DNA of 64,000 bases, taken from assembly GCA_032622095.1 (NCBI GenBank), contig CP136062.1, positions 163,490,875 through 163,554,874 on the forward strand, written 5' to 3'. Made by a program: the position numbers and the translations under genes. Each line of letters opens with the position of its first letter. Position 1 is the stretch's first letter. This document shows positions 24,300 through 35,989 of the stretch, in pieces. Under the pieces are notes generated by a model, which was not told the DNA's origin, searched no databases, and saw only the letters and a list, made by a program, of their open reading frames with translations. This stretch comes from Siphonodentalium dalli. Lineage: Eukaryota; Mollusca; Scaphopoda; Gadilida; Siphonodentaliidae.

Positions 24300-24840
24300 T
24301 TTACTGACAAAATATGGACATATCTTGATCCACTGTTGAAATTGAAGAATGATTGCATTTGAGACACTAAACACGAGAACGCATTCAACCTTGCTAGGAA
24401 TATGTTGTCAGCAGCTACAGTCCTGTAGTTACCGTTCTATACGACCCGAAGAAACCCACATCACTGCATGTTGACGCGAGTCGGTTGAACGGTTTGCGGA
24501 TCGTTTTGTTTTCAACTGAATCCAACGACAAAGAAATAGCTTATGATTCAAGCGGGATCACTTTTCTGATTATAGGCCGAATCGAGCTACGCTATAATTG
24601 AACTGATGTGTTAGCTCCTGTTGCATGGGCTGTTTCCAAATGTCAATTTTTTCTTGAGGGTCGTCAACATATCGACATTGTGACTGATGCGCTATACATC
24701 CACATGCGTATAATGGTCGCCATGTTCGAAACACGACGTTGCTGATGCTTTGAATCATAATCATACGTCTCATCCAAACCAGGATGATCAATTCTTTTGG
24801 AACAAAATGTGGATTACTATGTGAGTGTTTTGAAGAGTAC
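24300..24840 (+). pseudogene. Ty3/Gypsy RNase H-like remnant
   Basis: Pieces in changing frames give HENAFNLARNMLSAATVL, then YDPKKPTSLHVDASRLNGL, then VAWAVSKCQFFLEG and IDIVTD. These are the conserved run from the RT connection into RNase H of Gypsy pol: 'F...K..L...PVL..YDP.KP..L..DAS..G', '...A..WA..K...FL.G' and '.I.TDH.PL'. The Asp of HVDAS is kept. At least four frame changes and several stops make it non-functional. Confidence 0.8.
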
Positions 24841-24844
24841 TGTC

Positions 24845-25325
24845 CACTCAGAAAACAATTGCGACGATTTGAACCTACAACGGGTCAATGAAGCTTTCCT
24901 GGGTGATGTGTAATATCAACAACTATATATCGTTATTACGCGCGCCGCGTGTATACTAATGTACAAATTCTTGTTTCGCCTGTGCGCTGCCATAGCACTG
25001 GGGGTTCTATTTATAGAATGTTAATTATTGGGACACATTAAAAGTTGAAGTGCGACCCCGAGGCCGTGCTGTAGTGCGACCCCGAGGCCGAGCCCGGTAA
25101 AAGGTGTAGTTAAGAATTTAAATTTCGTTTATTGGCGTTTACATTATGTCAATAATGTTGATTTTTGGTTTGTGATAAGCTATGCCAATTACAAATAACA
25201 GAAATGAAAAAGATTCTATACTTACAATCATGAGTATATAATATATGATCTTGAGCGCGTTACCATTTCTGACTATGGTTTTCTTGTTGAGAACTGGTTT
25301 CCTAATTATAAAATAGCTTTTCCCG
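24845..25325. other. Eroded pol spacer
   Basis: Contains a doubled GCGACCCCGAGGCCG run at about 25051-25095 and the 25244-25290 duplicate of 21967-22010. No motif survives between RNase H and the integrase zinc domain. Confidence 0.4.
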
Positions 25326-25386
25326 TAGTTGTGCTATCATACTGGAGCGTGCGTGACAGGAGGCATGCATTGCATGGTTGACACAT

Positions 25387-25600
25387 TAAAGGATTCATTG
25401 TGTAGGGCTGTCATCCACATTAAAATGAGGAGCGAAATCCTTGAAATACTACATGATAGTCACCAACGCATGGTGCGCACAAAGCGAAGAGCGCGCCTGA
25501 TCTTCTACTCGCCACGTGCAGCTAACTACATTGAGAAGACAGTGCAATTGTGTGTGTTCGACTTATGCAAGAAACCTGCCTTCACAATGTAAGGAACCGC
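25387..25600 (+). pseudogene. Ty3/Gypsy integrase zinc-binding domain remnant
   Basis: The frame reads RSEILEILHDSHQRMVRTKR then RARLIFYSPRAANYIEKTVQ and LCVFDLCKK. It carries the H..H and C..(x)C pairs of the integrase H2C2 domain with the usual spacing (HDSHQ..., then C about 30 residues later). The domain would bind zinc and help position element DNA. The reading is cut just after a KEPL-like segment by an element starting at 25604, and resumes at 27426. Confidence 0.8.
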
Positions 25601-25603
25601 TCT

Positions 25604-27425
25604 GGGGCCTATACTATAGAATACAATTTGTGTAATATCAGCGTTAATTTGTGATTTACTAATTTTGTAATACATATTTTGTGTTATATAGTATTCGACT
25701 GTATTTCTATCAGTGTATTTCTTTCATTGTAGATTGAAACTCAACATATGCCCAAAACTCTTTATATGCAAAATACATTGACATGTAATGACTTATATGA
25801 TCTATTGGCGAACCATCTATATACCGGGATTCACTTGACGGAAAATCTTTGCATTTTATGGAGAAAAAGGGGGCCTGAAAGTTTCATCTGTTCATGTTTT
25901 CGTAGTACTCGAACGCTACAGCTTTGTAATATGTAAAAATTCGCAATACGGAATGATAAAGTACTGGCTAAGCGGGTTCTATAGTACAGCAATAATACCA
26001 TTTTTGTGAAAATTCATTATTAGATTACAAATGCACAGGCTACATTATTGATTTTTCACGACGATTATCCGTGCGGAAAATGGTGAGTGCGATTAGCTGG
26101 GTACATGTTCTTTGTAATGCGGTCACGGAATCTCAATTGGTAACCCAATGAGATGGTTTACGCTCAATGGATTTGAAAGGAGATAGCCATGTCAGCGGCC
26201 TAGATTTTAATTATGAATGGAATTAAAGAGTTACAGTTGTCGGGCTTGGGCTCAAAACGTATATATATAAACGATCTTTGTGCGAAGGTACACGGATACG
26301 CGGTGAATCGGGGGGGGGTGGCATTTCGTGTTGAAACAGTTACTGATAATTTCAGGCTAAGTTGCGTTAAGAATCAGTGGACCCCAAATATTTACCATGA
26401 CATTATGTAACATATTTGAACCGCATGGCATTTGTGTGCTCAAGAAGTTTGCCTTCACATTGTGGTCTAAACAATTTAATTTGGCCAATAGTGCCGCACA
26501 GAATGTTCCATGAGTGAATTTTTAGAAAAACTCGGGGTCCCCCGATCCTTAACTTACCAGTAGTAGTAGTGCGTGTTGGTTATAACCAAATGTCATATGT
26601 TTACCTAAATTCAGCCGCTTAGTTGGGTATAAATGGAAGGTACTGAGAATTAGGTATAGTTTAAGTAGATGGTGCTATATATATGTTTTAAAATCGAGGT
26701 TGGGTGTCCCCGGAGACCCTGGACGAGGGAGTGTTGGTCCACATTGGAATTTCCTAATGAACACCCATCCTTTACACAGGTCGAAAATACCAAGTCCGAG
26801 AACAGCCATCGCACCCCCATCATGGGTTGAATTTTTCCAGCTGCATGTTACCTCAAACTTTTCAACTATTAAGGTCTAGATGTTCCCACTAATATTTCAG
26901 CCAGACAAAGCTAGCTAGACAAATTAGGTTCCATCCTTGGTAATATTGCTATATAAAGTTGATGCGGCCATTTGAACGGCAACCGATGTGTGTGTTTGCC
27001 GACCTTTTTCGACAAACCGTTAATAAACATGTAACATAAAACATCTGAAAATGGTAAGTATTCCACACGATACTGAAAAAATTACTTTTCATCGCGCGCA
27101 ATTGTGGTCAAAATAACCCAAGTATCGGAAACTAGTCACACATAATGTACCTTTATTCATCAACTAAATCACTCACCAACTGACACAAATAGGCATTGCC
27201 ATATCATTGGCATATATCATTAGAGTAATTTCCCTTGACAAAATCACAAATGTTTAGATGTGCGTTCAACGAACGGTGGTCGATAGTACTCGATTTGCCG
27301 TCTTTTTGTGATTTACAAGAAATCGCGTTCGCTGTTAGATTACAGTGGTCCATAGTACTGGACACCTTCTGTGCGGCTCAAATAAGCCTGCTATTACAAA
27401 AATTGTATTCTATAGTATAGGCCCC
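25604..27425. mobile_element. 1.8-kb element with GGGGCCTATACTATAG inverted ends, inserted in integrase
   Basis: The left end GGGGCCTATACTATAGAATA (25604-25623) is exactly inverted at 27406-27425; the match continues to about 26 bases. The preceding pol piece is the integrase zinc domain and the following one is the catalytic core, so the element interrupted the gene. Flanks are CTCT on the left and AGGA on the right, so a target duplication is not clear. Inside, a 'GTGGTC.ATAGTACT' run is doubled near 27266 and 27346. No transposase motif was found; frames at 25748-25936 and 26213-26410 are unrecognised. Confidence 0.75.
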
Positions 27426-27900
27426 AGGATGCACACCGACCCAACGCATGTTTTCGCACACAGATGCTCTTATTTGTCCAGAACCCATGGCTGTATGCAC
27501 CTGGTGATAACTGACGTGATATCCGGCTGGCCATCGATATGCTTCCTTGCAAAAAACACGACGGCTAACGCTCTCATAGATAATTCCTGAAAAATAGTCA
27601 TGGATACCTCTGTGCCGACACTTTTATATTCTGATAATGGGCCTCAGTATATATCGCACAATTTCCAGACATTTTCTCAATGAGTGGGGAATCAATTACG
27701 TGACGTCGTCCCCGCGGTATATACCGACAGTCTAATTCACAAGTGAAAGCCATGAAAAGCCTAATTAACGCTAGATCATGCCATGAATCTCTACTAATGC
27801 TAACGTAGAGATCATATTCCACCAGTACAAAACCTGGGAACTTTTTGAAGTTTTGACAGGGAACCTTATAAAATCGAAAAAATAACACAGGGAATATATT
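27426..27900 (+). pseudogene. Ty3/Gypsy integrase catalytic core remnant
   Basis: Pieces read MHLVITDVISGWPSICFLAK and NTTANALID (first catalytic Asp in ITDVISGWP), then SDNGPQYISHNFQTF (second catalytic Asp in DNGPQY), then in another frame EWGINYVTSSPRY, and then a QVKAMKSLIN piece where the catalytic Glu of the QxExxxK region should lie. The order matches an rve-type integrase core, which would insert element DNA. Several frameshifts and stops are present. The last 200 bases are duplicated in reverse at 28108-28293. Confidence 0.85.
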
Positions 27901-28293
27901 TCTTTGTTGTTATCTATTTCTTAATAATGTACTTCACTGTAGGTGAAGGTCCCAACTCAAAATTTCAGGATTTAAGTGACTTTGTGAGCGATTTTGGTTT
28001 GCGTTCTTGACAATTATGGATTTTTTTTCCTGGGTAATTAATTGAATGTTTATTGCGATATCGGCTCTCAAAAGTCACAGAAAAGCATGAATGTTCAAGA
28101 TGGGACCTTCACATATAGTGAAGTACACTATTGAGGAACAGATAATCATTAAAATATATACCCCCGTATTATTGTTTCGAATTTATAAGGTTCACTGTCA
28201 AAACTTCAAAAAGTTCCAAGGTTGTGTACTGATGGAATACGGGTGTTAGCATTAGTGGAGATTCATGACATGATCTAAATTAACGCTTGCTAC
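27764..28293. repeat. Inverted duplication of the integrase 3' part (two ~190-bp arms)
   Basis: Segment 27764-27960 (ATTAACGCTAGATCATG ... GTACTTCACTGTAGGTGAAG) returns reverse-complemented at 28108-28293 with about 80 percent identity. The spacer is about 150 bases. This is a foldback of pol coding sequence, not a terminal repeat of an element. Confidence 0.75.
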
Positions 28294-28479
28294 TCAGAAC
28301 GTGACAGGAAAGTTGATATGGATAAATGGGCAAAATGTTTACTGTAATAGCGTAACACACCTAGGTCGGTTGGACGCTATTCAGCTCAGGTCGTTTTTTG
28401 TTACCCTGTCAGAGACACGCTTCCTGTACACAAGCGAGTTTTCGCACCAGCATGACAAAAGCTCGAACAAGATATAATG

Positions 28480-28770
28480 CGTCCGCCATGCAAAGCATGT
28501 CTCCTTTAACTCTGGGTCGCAAGTCGCAATTCAAATGACGCCTGCGAACAGAAAGTGTACCGTAATCGAAGTTGGGGGAAACAGAGATACTTGGTGAAGT
28601 TACCACCAATTGCGTGTAATGGAGAAATAGTCGTTTCTTACGAAAGCGATACACCGTGTTGCCACCATCGGTTTCCGAAAAGCGTGTAGGACCATCAAAA
28701 TTCGATACCTCCTAGGACAAGTACCGCCAAATCTCGACGCAATACACGTGGCAGACGTCCTCCTCGGCGG
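28480..28770 (+). pseudogene. Ty3/Gypsy integrase C-terminal tail remnant
   Basis: Segments read MSPLTLGRKSQFK, then a VIEVGGNRDT piece in another frame, then WRNSRFLRKRYTVLPPSVSE in a third. This resembles the tail of Gypsy integrases ('L..G..V..Q.....W...G.V.......R.Y.V....G....RNRR.L'). Collinear with the upstream pol pieces. No LTR was recognised after it. Confidence 0.6.
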
Positions 28771-28774
28771 CTGA

Positions 28775-29120
28775 TTGAAAACTTTTAACTAAACCGTGAC
28801 CAATTTCGGAAGGAGACGAGTAGTTGTTAGCTTGAAATGGAGATGTTGGAATTTAACGCTTTATATAATGCATGTACCTCGCTAGTCGCGACCTGTTTTA
28901 TTTTAGTTCGATAATAAATCTCACGTTGTATATTAATTCGACTCAGTTATCTGGAAAGATCAGAACATAACGGGGGTCAATGATGGGGCCATGGCAGTAC
29001 TATAATGTCGACAACACGGACATTTACCCACCAGACATTTGCCCACTACATGTCTAAATATCAGAGCCGGACAATTCCCATCTGGACATTTGCCAATATT
29101 GGGTTGATTGACTACTAAGT
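28775..29120. other. No supported gene
   Basis: A short stretch with repeated 'GGACATTTGCC' wording near 29020-29100. Nothing else recognised. Confidence 0.35.
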
Positions 29121-29480
29121 ACTGAACATCTTGGTAAAGATGGAAGCTGGTGTCCCCGTATCGATGAAATGACGATCGCTGCCTGGAAACGTATTTACCT
29201 ACAAAGAATATATCGATTTTATCTTGACAGAGCTAGTCTTGGAAAATTCTACTTCACTTTGATTCGATCAATTCTAGAATATGCGTGTGTATTCTAGGGT
29301 GGTTGTGTGCCACACGATTCTGATATAACGTATCGCAGATATACAGTATGAGGCACATCGCATTGTATCGGATGCCACTATAGGTATGCCAGTAAATCGA
29401 CACTTCTCGCAGAAACTTCCTGGGAAACTTTAAAATCACGACGTGAAAAATACAAACTGAAACTATTCTACAAGATATAG
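29121..29480 (+). pseudogene. LINE reverse transcriptase C-terminal remnant
   Basis: Frame pieces read HLGKDGSWCPRIDEMTIAAW, YFTLIRSILEYACVF, QYEAHRIVSDATIG and ETSWETLKSRREKYKLKLFY. They match the conserved C-terminal region of non-LTR retrotransposon polymerases ('HLG......W..HI......A', 'L...FIRP.LEY...VW', 'LE..Q..AARI.TGA', 'W..L..RR..HKL.L.Y'). Stop codons occur after VF and within the middle, with two frame changes. The RT catalytic core is not present upstream, so this is a truncated relic, distinct from the LINE at 45.3 kb. Confidence 0.8.
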
Positions 29481-29484
29481 TGGT

Positions 29485-31050
29485 CAGGACAACTTTGACA
29501 CAATCAGGTCCTGGAGTATCATGGACTCGATGGTGACATTCTCAAAGTAACATTTTTCGAGTAAAAAAAATACAGATAATTGCGTCGACAGTATAAATTA
29601 TATTATGTATGTGGTAGAGCACAGGGGTGGGTCTTTAGTGAACCATCAGTCGCTATATCACAAACATTTATGGGCTCTGAGTCTAAACATCTGGCAGGGT
29701 CTATGAAAACACTAAGCCTACCTTAAAAGTCTTCATCATGCATTTAATTGAATAATCAAGCAATACCGAACGGAACACATCCAACAAGCATCACAACATG
29801 GATGACATCACAACACATCTTTATAAACAGCTTGACAGCAACATCACAACATCACATCGAGCATCAAACATCAGACATCAAATCGAGAAAAAGGACCCTG
29901 GTGAACAAATACATATGTTGTAGTTGCTGCAGAATAAATATCCAGTATGGATATTAATAAATATATGAAATGTGATTGTGTCAATAAACCAACTTCCCTA
30001 TTGTCGATATAAACAACTATTTTGACACAATCCTAACTGTGACGAACAGTTAGAAATAAAACCTACATGCTAGTATAAAAGGGTGATTATGGACGCAGTG
30101 TGCGATTTCCAACTTCACTAAACTATTGGGCAAATATATTTATGCAAATGTGACAACACTAAAGTTTCAAAACCGAAGACAATATTATTAAAATACAAGC
30201 TATAATAACGGGTGAAGACATAACAAATATTACATACCATCCTTTGGAAAGCATAGGTCAGATGTCATAACGTAGTATTACTTCTTAAACTTATTAACAT
30301 TCTTCGAGCATGAAGAAATTAGGATAACACTGAGAGTGTTATACGATATTGCGATGCGTACACCTTGGTGACGAAATACGGACTGAGAAAGCGCGGTAAA
30401 TAAGCTTACCTGTGATTGGCTAAAACACCTTAGATAGATCTAATACTGGGCGCTGAACTAGACAGAGGAAGACTTAAGCGGGTAAGAGATTGGGCGTAGA
30501 TAGAGATAGTAAATAGCAAAATACAGATCAGCAATGAGACATAGGAAACGGGGAATGTACAGAACGGAATAGCGCGAAATGGAATGAACCAAGTACGCGC
30601 AATGAAATGATTACAATGCGGCTATAAAATGTATATTAGTGAGTTAGGTTTAATAACTTAGTTAGTATACATGTGTAGCATGTAATAAAGGCATATACTG
30701 ATTTGGTATATAAAATAGCACGGTCACATGTATATACTCTATACGCTATATATCGTCCATCCTTTAACTATTTCTGATTGGCAAAAGCCGTCTCGTGATA
30801 ATCCGGGAAAAAGTCATATTGGACTCCAGAATGTCATATTGGACTCCCAAGTGTGCAATATGACTTTTTTTTTTATCTGTGACGTCACGATTTAACTATT
30901 GGGAAATGAATCGGTGAAATTGTGATGCGCGCGCAACACTGGTGGATTTAGCAGACGTTTCACTTCCGCATTGAGTTTTTTGTTTCATTTCCGTCTTTGC
31001 TGTTCCAAATCATGCTTTCTGGTGACCAAATACAGGCTTTTATATAGAAT
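29485..31050. other. No supported gene; short motifs only
   Basis: Contains an ACATCA-rich stretch (29775-29885) and two close copies of GTCATATTGGACTCC at about 30812-30850, followed by an inverted GCAATATGACTT. The same GTCATATTGGACT wording is used in the hairpin at 31654-31802. Confidence 0.5.
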
Positions 31051-31053
31051 TAA

Positions 31054-31565
31054 AGATACGGGCGGTGTTGGTGGTTGGTATGCTGTTAAAATATTCACCT
31101 GCGTCAAAAACCGCCATAAACAGAAAGAATAGTAAAATATAGACAGACTTTGTTCTTATACCAATCAGAAATATGGCATGAACAGTATGTTATTGTCAAA
31201 TGTTTTTCCTTTGTTATGTAAACAAAAGCAAAAAACATTACAGAACCTGGCTTTTGTTTAGATCCGGATATGGTACACATTAAGAGCGTTATTTGTTACT
31301 GTTTTCCTGATATGGAAATAATAAAGAGCGTTTATATCATTTGTTTGTGATTAACCAATAGAATTTCGCTGTGTTATGTAAACAGAAGCAAAACTTCTGT
31401 AACACGAGCAGGCTCTTGTTTACGTACACCGTGGTACGTCTTGACGACAATATACTATTTACGCGCTGATTATGTTTGGCATATATATATATGTTTTAAT
31501 ATTCCTTCTGTTGATGGCGATTTGAACAAATATGAATATTTCTGCAACGAAAACCGCCCGTGCCT
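31054..31565 (+). mobile_element. TTAA-type MITE, AGGTACG family, copy 3
   Basis: 512 bases between TTAA at 31050-31053 and 31566-31569, starting AGATACGG and ending CGTGCCT. Internal order matches the copy at 16433-16946. Its 'GTGATTAACCAAT' at 31348-31360 is the empty-site counterpart of the insertion at 60767. Non-coding. Confidence 0.85.
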
Positions 31566-31653
31566 TTAAGTGCCGACAAATACCAAAAATAACCACTAAA
31601 GTTTTATTCCCAAAATTTTGATAAACATATAGATGGATGATAAAAATGTCATT

Positions 31654-31802
31654 TTACAATGTTGTGTACAGTATGAGTTTTTCTTGTACTCGTCCAAGTT
31701 GTGGTGAAAAGTCATATTGGACTCGACACTGCGTCCAATATGACTTTTCACCACCACCTGGACTCGTACAAGAAAAACACATACTGTTCACAACATTGTA
31801 TA
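31654..31802. repeat. Near-perfect hairpin with ~70-bp arms
   Basis: The sequence from TACAATGTTGTGTACAGTAT to GAAAAGTCATATTGGACTC is followed after a very short centre by its complement, ending ACAACATTGTA. A few mismatches lie in the outer arms. The 61-residue frame across it translates both arms and is not a gene. Confidence 0.85.
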
Positions 31803-31829
31803 ATAACTCTATAATATGTTAGCGTATAC

Positions 31830-32167
31830 ACGGTGGGGAATCACGTGGTTTCGAGTTGATGAGTATCACGCATTCAAAATGGCCGAGGCGATCTAAAACG
31901 CGACTAGACGCGAGGAAAAAAGGTGATAAACTAAGATATGACATATATATAGGAGATTTAGCACAGTAGCAATGTTATATTTTTATGCCTCGGAAACATA
32001 TTACATATTATTTTAACAGCTACGAGCAGATGCTATACCATTTTTCAAACAAGCTGATACCTCATTTATGTCCAAATTCATATTTGTTTGCTCTAACATT
32101 CTGACCATATGCTCGTAACATGCGTGGTACTCGCCAACATCGAAACCACGTGATTCCCCATCGTGGT
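31830..32167. mobile_element. Small element with GGGGAATCACGTGGTTTCGA ends
   Basis: GGTGGGGAATCACGTGGTTT at about 31831-31850 recurs inverted at about 32144-32163 and extends outward through the CACGGTGG/CCATCGTGG pair. The total is about 340 bases. A minus-strand frame overlapping it (32013-32258) has no motif. Confidence 0.55.
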
Positions 32168-32279
32168 ATATCGACGTTTGAATTCGAACAGAGATGTACC
32201 GGCACATATTCCTACAATTGTGTTCACGACAAAGTCCATGTTCAAACTTAACGAACACGAACCGTGTGGTTTCTTTTGG

Positions 32280-32460
32280 TCAGCTACCCAGCAAACATGG
32301 CGATATCGTGGTGGAGTCGGTACGATATCGGGATACGAGTCGGTCCGGTAGTGGATTCCCGATATCGGTCCGATACAAAAGTTGCACCGCGTCTCGGGAT
32401 CGTTCCGATACCTATCGGTCCGATATCGGGAAACACATATTATACCGATACTTCTAACTA
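32280..32460. repeat. GATATCGG-rich segment
   Basis: Many copies of CGATATCG / TCGGTCCGATA-type words within 180 bases, partly palindromic. All three forward frames stay open because of the word composition; I do not call a gene. Confidence 0.6.
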
Positions 32461-32464
32461 ACCA

Positions 32465-32836
32465 CTATAATATATTTGCTGTTATCAGCTCAAAAACAGG
32501 TTATTTTAAATTTAAGGTCATCCTAGAAATGTTGTCACTATCGGTTCAATATCGTTATCACGATACCAAATCAACATGAAAATTCTGATAGTTTCGATGA
32601 TAAAACGATGCTCAAACGATATCGGTTCCCGACAGGAGCGTACTGATCTCACTATATATATTTGCTGTTATTAGTTCTAAAGCAGGTTAAATTAAATTTA
32701 AGGTCTACAATTTAAATGGTGTCACTATCGGTTCAATATCGGTGTCACGATACCAAATCAACATGAAAATTCCGATAGATACGATGATAAAACGATGATC
32801 AAACTATATCGGCTCCCGACAGGGGCGCACTGATCT
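32465..32836 (+). repeat. Two-copy tandem repeat, 186-bp period
   Basis: Two units at 32465-32650 and 32651-32836 share TATTTGCTGTTAT, TCACTATCGGTTCAATATCG, CACGATACCAAATCAACATG and CCCGACAGG..CG.ACTGATCTCA in order, with about 85-90 percent identity by eye. Confidence 0.9.
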
Positions 32837-32839
32837 CAG

Positions 32840-33527
32840 ATTCTTAATTGCTAGCTAATACCACTATATATATATTGGAACTAGAAATAAAAGTCAACAA
32901 TGGTTTTAAAAAACGCAATTATAATATTATATGATTTATAAAGCATTTTATCGTCAAAATATCGGAGTGGCCCAGTAGAACCCGTTTTTGATTTTACTGT
33001 TGTGCAAATAGTGGTAATTGTTGCCTGAATGAAATAATGTGTGTGAATGCGAAGTGTTCCTTTAATGAAATGTTGATCGGATCGACATGGAATGCCACTT
33101 TAATATTGGAGGCTGGCGGATATAGATTATCTTCGCTGAAGACAATAAATGCAATGAATGACGATATAGAAACGGAATTTCTCTTGAATGGAATTAAAGT
33201 GTCACTTTAATGAACTATGGATTAGGTGAAAAAGAAATGTCACTTTAATAGTTAAAGATGATACAGATTAACTTTGCATACATCTGATATCAGCATTGGT
33301 AAGTTTGAGCACTATATTTGTTATGCATGATTTCAATATAGTATTCATACTACACCAATATCAGTGACATGCCTCTTGTAAATCATGAAATCCTATTGAG
33401 GTTTTGGGGGGGGGGGTGCAATTAATCAATGTAGAGAAATGTTCAATTTTTTATTTCAGTTCAACTGAATAACATGTAATAGGTAAACTGGTGCAAACAA
33501 GTTGTATGTATATATTTACAGTACTTG
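32840..33527. other. No supported gene
   Basis: AT-rich, with an 11-base G run at 33406-33416 directly before the next MITE. Nothing coding. Confidence 0.4.
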
Positions 33528-33849
33528 CCCCTTCAAAGTTGAGCTACAGTGTCATCGACTCTTCTATTTTTTCGATAGATTCATGTATATTTGAAATGTA
33601 TAGTGGATTGCTTTTGCCATGGTGCTGTCTCTGTATGCCTTAATTGTTCAACACTGGCTACAGCCTAGAACGCTTTCATGACGATTGGCAAAGCGTACTA
33701 GGCTGTAGTCAGTGCTAAGTGATTAGGACATACAGAGAACACACCTTGGCAATATCAATCCACTGCATTTCAAATATACATGGAGCTGTGGATATACAAA
33801 TGAGAAGAAATGAAAGTGTCAGTGACACTGTAGCTCAACCTGAAAGGGG
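33528..33849. mobile_element. 322-bp foldback MITE
   Basis: The whole element folds: CCCCTTCAAAGTTGAGCTAC on the left matches GTAGCTCAACCTGAAAGGGG on the right. The similarity continues inward through CAGTGTCA, ATATTTGAAATG.A.TGGATT and TGGCTACAGCCTAG to a centre near 33690. No target duplication is obvious. Non-coding. Confidence 0.8.
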
Positions 33850-33949
33850 GATAATTTCATGTGTTACAGTAAATTAGGCGATTAGCAATGTGGAAAGCTC
33901 AAATGTCTAAAGTAATACTAGATGTCAACATGAAGAGATGTATATAAAG

Positions 33950-34310
33950 TAAAATCCAAGATGGCTGCTGGTGGCCATTTTTTCCAATAAAATAAAAAAT
34001 AATCTCCAATCAAGTTGAAGAAATTCGGAAAAAGTTTTATGGTCACCCAAAATATCTATGTAAAGTTTAGTGGCCGTGATATTTGGGGATGTCATCTGCA
34101 TGGTGTGCTGAAGTATTTAGTCATGCAAAGTCTAAAATGCAAGATGGCTGCTGACAGCCATTGAAAATACATTGAAATTTCTCAAATTTGATCGCTTCCA
34201 TCGAGAGGTAACCAAAATCATGCCTGTAAATTTTCAAAACAATTCTCAAATAAATATGTGCTGTGGTGTGTCCCGATGGCTGCTGGCGGCCATGTTCTTT
34301 AACGAATGTT
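33950..34310 (+). repeat. Diverged 'AAGATGGCTGC' units
   Basis: AAATCCAAGATGGCTGCTGG, AAATGCAAGATGGCTGCTG and GATGGCTGCTGGCGGCCATG occur about 180 and 130 bases apart, with TTTAGTCATGCAAAGTCTAA in between. They are diverged relatives of the units at 13.4-14.6 kb. Confidence 0.7.
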
Positions 34311-34329
34311 GGGGGGGGGAAATTGATGT

Positions 34330-35110
34330 CTCTCTAGATTCTTTCGATGAATGCTCAACTCCCTACTCACTCCCTGTATCTGAATCTGCCTGGAATAGAT
34401 GAATAGTAGAAGGTGAGATGTCTATGTGAATAACATGAGTGTGTGTAATATATGTGCAGTCCCAACTAACTTCCGCAATACAAATAATTCAAACTCAATT
34501 CAATGCAAAATGTTTGCCGTTATACAATCGGATTCGGTACCTACTAATAGTAATAATTTAAAACTACATTTCCTACAGCAATTTTGACCATCAATGACAT
34601 AGATAATTATTGTGGCTACAGCAATTGTCTGCCGCAGTAAAACCATTTTGCTTTGGCAATGCCAAGTTCAAACGATGAAACTATTCTGTATATTTAACTT
34701 TTATTTTTACACGCAATCTCAGTAACAATTTCAACAAGTCAGGAAACTAAGTAAAGGGTACTTACAACAACCGTTTCCTTCTTCCGTCCATATGCCCTGT
34801 CTTTGGCATTCGGGAACCAATTCCCTAAAACTGTTCTGAAGGTGGTGTCTGTCATGTCTGCTGTGTGTTTCCTAGCTGCTTCTGAAAGTAAGACAAAATC
34901 TTTTTGATGAGAACAGCTTTCTGTATTTTGGGAGCAAATTGCATTTCATTTAACAAAAATAAGAGAAGGCCAAAAAAAAAGCATTTTGGTTCTCAGGCAA
35001 TTATGTTTTCAAATCAGTGAGGGAGGCTATTATTTTGACTATTTTGATCACGTATTAACTATGTTGTGCACATAAATTCATTTAATACTATATAAATTAA
35101 GTGTTTACTA
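34330..35110. other. No supported gene
   Basis: Nothing recognised on either strand. Confidence 0.35.
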
Positions 35111-35113
35111 CTG

Positions 35114-35985
35114 CAAGGTTTCCGCTATACCGGCAGGGTGTCCCCTTGTCGGCCCGTTCACCTCGCCAAGTTTTCCCCTCCTGCCATACCCCAGGACACA
35201 TACTGCATGTCTATAAAGGTATAAAGATGTTTAAAACTTCTGAATTTTGTTGGAATAGTACTAAGGAATTTTAAAAAGTGAATCTATTTTATATCTTGTG
35301 AGTGTACACACTCTAAACGCGTTGTTACACAGAAAATTGAAACAGGAAATGATCGGAACAGACATCGCTTATATAGAAAAGCTATGCCTTTCATGCTGGT
35401 TAGTTACGCTGCGGTTAGTAACCGATTATGTTGTGCAAAAGAGCAGTATTTTAATCGTACATGTTATGTTTTATACCTCAAAATATACTGTTCACTTTGT
35501 AATAGAGCGAGAGAGAACTGTGGGAGTAGCCGCACCGGGCATCAAGGCATCTTACAACTGCCCACAAAGAATACTCATCGGCCAGATATGTAATCAGCCT
35601 TCTATATTTACACTGCAACTGCTAAAATATATTCCGATTACGTTATGCATCCGAAATATCTGTTGGGTCTTCCACAGTGAGTCTTTTAACATTAACGAGC
35701 ATGTTTAACTCGGGATCCAAATTACTGGTGTTCTGACTACTTCGTAAATTAATTTATATCTAATAAATTTACTAGTTTTAATGTTACAGGTACACTTATA
35801 AGATTTGATAGCTTGGAACTTGGGCAGAAATGGAACAAAACAATCTGCCATTTCTACCCTCACACGATTATATTGGCCGATATAACGAAAGTAGTTCAAC
35901 CAGTGCTAAAAAAGGCTACTTTTACCTGGATTTTTCCCCTTGATGGCTACCGGCCCCATTCCCCTACCCCCTAGCGGAAACCCTG
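35114..35985. mobile_element. 872-bp element with CARGGTTTCCGCTA inverted ends
   Basis: Starts CAAGGTTTCCGCTATACCGG and ends with CTAGCGGAAACCCTG; the inverted match is about 14-16 bases, with looser similarity further in (CGGCC..T.CCCC). Ends starting CAGGG are seen in hAT-type elements, but no 8-base duplication is evident. A 136-residue open frame inside (35298-35708) has no motif and I do not accept it as a transposase. Confidence 0.6.
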
Positions 35986-35989
35986 ACAA

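Noticed and set aside
27764-28293. Inverted arms as terminal repeats of a MITE
   Set aside because: The left arm continues the integrase coding sequence, so it is a duplication of pol sequence and not an element end.
35298-35708. 136-residue open frame as transposase of the enclosing element
   Set aside because: No DDE, zinc-finger or dimerisation motif was recognised, and the residue use looks random.
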